Shown here: positions 63,469-64,000 of the stretch, one piece after another | Position numbering within the stretch: the first letter of the stretch is position 1 | How the letters are laid out: every line of letters starts with the position of its first letter | NCBI RefSeq assembly: GCF_001014975.1 | Contig: NZ_BBXA01000032.1 | Location: forward strand, 1-64,000 | DNA length: 64,000 nt | Reading direction: 5' to 3' | Source of the DNA: Novosphingobium sp. MD-1 | GTDB taxonomy: Bacteria; Pseudomonadota; Alphaproteobacteria; Sphingomonadales; Sphingomonadaceae | Notes under the pieces: generated by a model | Told to the model about the DNA's origin: nothing | Seen by the model: only the letters and a program-made list of their open reading frames with translations | The model's database searches: none | Program-made: the position numbers and the translations under genes

Positions 63469-64000
63469 CGTCCCTGCCTCATGCGGCGATACGCGATCTT
63501 GCCTTCGGCCCGCAGCCGCTTCACGTCGGCAGCCACGCGGCCAAGCAGCGCCAATACCCCACCCAGCGCGATCAGCACGCCGCCGTACCAGATCATCGGC
63601 ACGAACGGCTTCCACCAGAAGCGCATCTGCCAGCGGCCGTCCTCGCCCTCTTCGCCCAGCACCGAATAGAGCTGGCCGTTCCAGCGGGTCTTGAGCGCGC
63701 TTTCGGTGCGCGTCCCCGGAGGCGAGGCGAAGACGCGCGCCTGCGGTTCCAGCGTGATCGGCGCACCGCCGGCATAGCGCGCCGACAGCGTGGCCTGCAG
63801 CGCGGTCCAGTTCGGGCCGGCGACCGGGTCGATGCTTTCGAGCTTCACCTGCCACGGCCCCACGTTCTGCGTATCGCCCACGGTCATCGCGGCAAGCTTC
63901 TCGGTGGAGAAAGCGCTATCGCTGGCCATCCCGAACAGGGCGACGGCAATGCCAAGGTGCGCGATCACCATGCCCCACACCGGCAGCGGCGTGCGGCGCA
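63465..64000 (-). CDS. ccmF: Cytochrome c-type biogenesis protein CcmF, C-terminal part
   Basis: The last 178 codons of CcmF, the heme lyase subunit; the rest is off the right edge. Visible segments include VWGMVIAHLGIAVALFG and a second membrane helix MIWYGGVLIALGGVLALLG followed by a basic tail. The partial state is the window edge, not a truncation. It belongs to a ccmF-G-H-I minus-strand operon. Confidence 0.9.
   Translation of the reverse strand, partial: RRTPLPVWGMVIAHLGIAVALFGMASDSAFSTEKLAAMTVGDTQNVGPWQVKLESIDPVAGPNWTALQATLSARYAGGAPITLEPQARVFASPPGTRTESALKTRWNGQLYSVLGEEGEDGRWQMRFWWKPFVPMIWYGGVLIALGGVLALLGRVAADVKRLRAEGKIAYRRMRQGR

Noticed and set aside
63465..64000. ccmF as a truncated pseudogene
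   Set aside because: The open frame continues to the window edge; the partial state is due to the boundary.

Overview
The window is GC-rich (roughly 65 percent by eye) chromosomal DNA from an alphaproteobacterium, most likely a sphingomonad (Novosphingobium or a close relative). The pointers are a CckA hybrid kinase near smpB and dapA, an alphaproteobacterial SOS box (GTTC-N7-GTTC) at recA, an Ala/Glu-rich tail on ribosomal protein S16, a CcmF-G-H-I cytochrome c maturation set, and many secreted peptidases. Almost all of it is densely packed coding sequence. I see no tRNA, rRNA, CRISPR array, insertion sequence or prophage.

Layout. 1-5.9 kb: a partial glutaminase and an S9 peptidase on the minus strand, divergent from a four-gene operon with an arylsulfotransferase-like protein, two small membrane proteins and a PAPS-type sulfotransferase. 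6-14.4 kb, minus strand: alaS, a methyltransferase, recA, cckA, a DUF2062 protein and smpB. 14.6-22.6 kb: a patatin and 3-hydroxybutyrate dehydrogenase pair, dapA, a lytic transglycosylase, greB, a histidine phosphatase with three small genes, and an outer-membrane barrel. 22.9-31.4 kb: rlmN, two cyclopropane-fatty-acid-synthase paralogues flanking an S46 peptidase, aqpZ and argG. 31.4-32.3 kb is the only long stretch without a convincing gene; it holds a perfect DnaA box and several hairpins. 32.3-36.7 kb: a CHRD protein, a 2-hydroxyacid dehydrogenase, a crotonase-fold enzyme, the rpsF-rpsR-rplI operon and an RlpA-type lipoprotein. 36.8-48.6 kb: AMP nucleosidase, an HD-GYP phosphodiesterase, a YbjN protein, an M2 (ACE-like) peptidase, an alpha/beta hydrolase with a GFA protein, an unknown membrane-anchored protein, a 2-hydroxychromene-2-carboxylate-isomerase-like protein, asd and a DPP IV-like S9 peptidase. 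48.7-57.6 kb: the ffh-rpsP-rimM-(two extra genes)-trmD-rplS operon, divergent from dapF-mtaB-ftsY. 57.7-64 kb: yciB/ispZ, a short PuuD-like membrane protein, an Ala/Lys-rich lipoprotein, kup and ccmI-H-G-F (ccmF runs off the edge).

Functional themes. Translation and protein targeting: alaS, rpsF/R, rplI, rpsP, rplS, trmD, rimM, rlmN, mtaB, smpB, ffh, ftsY. Lysine/diaminopimelate and cell-wall synthesis: dapA, asd, dapF and the lytic enzymes. Extracytoplasmic peptide breakdown: two S9 peptidases, an S46 and an M2. Membrane-lipid modification: two Cfa-like methyltransferases. The most interesting accessory features are the sulfation cassette at 2.9-5.9 kb, the Cfa paralogue lacking a catalytic cysteine, dispersed palindromic repeats, and the unexplained 31.4-32.3 kb interval.
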